A DNA stretch of 5,353 nt from Desulfobacula sp. (lineage in GTDB: Bacteria; Desulfobacterota; Desulfobacteria; Desulfobacterales; Desulfobacteraceae): assembly GCA_027858355.1 (NCBI GenBank), contig JAQICW010000593.1, positions 1-5,353 of the forward strand, read 5' to 3'. Below are positions 5,328 through 5,353 of this stretch, piece by piece. The translations under genes were made by a program, and so were the position numbers. The stretch's first letter is position 1. Each line of letters opens with the position of its first letter. The notes under the pieces were generated by a model. That model had not been told where the DNA came from. It worked only from the letters and a program-made list of their open reading frames with translations, and searched no databases.

Positions 5328-5353
5328 ATAATCTTAAGCAGCATTTTTACATC
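5309..5353 (+). CDS. Start of the second ATPase gene (probable OppF/DppF family), truncated by the window
   Basis: An ATG at 5309 opens a frame that runs off the window after 15 codons: MAILEINNLKQHFYI. This looks like the first strand of an ABC ATPase (compare ILTVKNLKTHY in the preceding gene). AGGAG at 5294-5298 lies 10 bases upstream, and the gene overlaps the end of the preceding ATPase by 19 bases in another frame. By operon position it is expected to be the OppF/DppF partner. The assignment rests on position and a very short peptide; no catalytic motif is in view. Confidence 0.75.
   Translation, partial: MAILEINNLKQHFYI

Overview
The window holds the 3' end of a sigma-54-dependent (NtrC-type) regulator gene followed by most of a peptide/nickel-type (Opp/Dpp family) ABC importer operon. 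All genes are on the + strand. Moderate GC content, an adjacent sigma-54 activator, a Tat-exported family 5 binding protein and AT-rich intergenic DNA suggest a Gram-negative bacterium, possibly Desulfobacterota (Desulfobacter/Desulfobacula-like). That is an impression from protein style; no rRNA or marker gene is present.

Layout: 1-297, end of the regulator (end of the AAA+ domain plus a Fis-type HTH). 298-633, an AT-rich regulatory region with two clear inverted repeats, a weak terminator-like hairpin, one good but imperfect sigma-54 promoter match and a leader hairpin. 634-2283, substrate-binding protein (SBP). 2300-2324, a strong intercistronic stem-loop. 2358-3341, OppB/DppB-type permease. 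3338-3418, a 26-codon micro-ORF whose ends overlap both permease genes. 3415-4294, OppC/DppC-type permease, split by a one-base frameshift in a run of eight G. 4305-5327, OppD/DppD-type ATPase. 5309 to the window end, first 15 codons of a probable OppF/DppF-type ATPase.

Together the genes would form one five-component importer: the SBP captures an oligopeptide-like or related solute in the periplasm, two permeases form the channel, and two ATPases drive it. The regulator upstream is a plausible local activator.

The most striking observation is that the SBP appears circularly permuted. After its Tat signal the protein begins with what is normally the C-terminal part of an SBP_bac_5 protein. 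It then runs through the normal N-terminal part and stops exactly where the first part would continue. The second is the G8 frameshift near the end of the second permease, which removes the last membrane segment unless it is corrected by slippage or is a sequencing error. The third is the micro-ORF with a perfect Shine-Dalgarno and ATGA overlaps at both ends.
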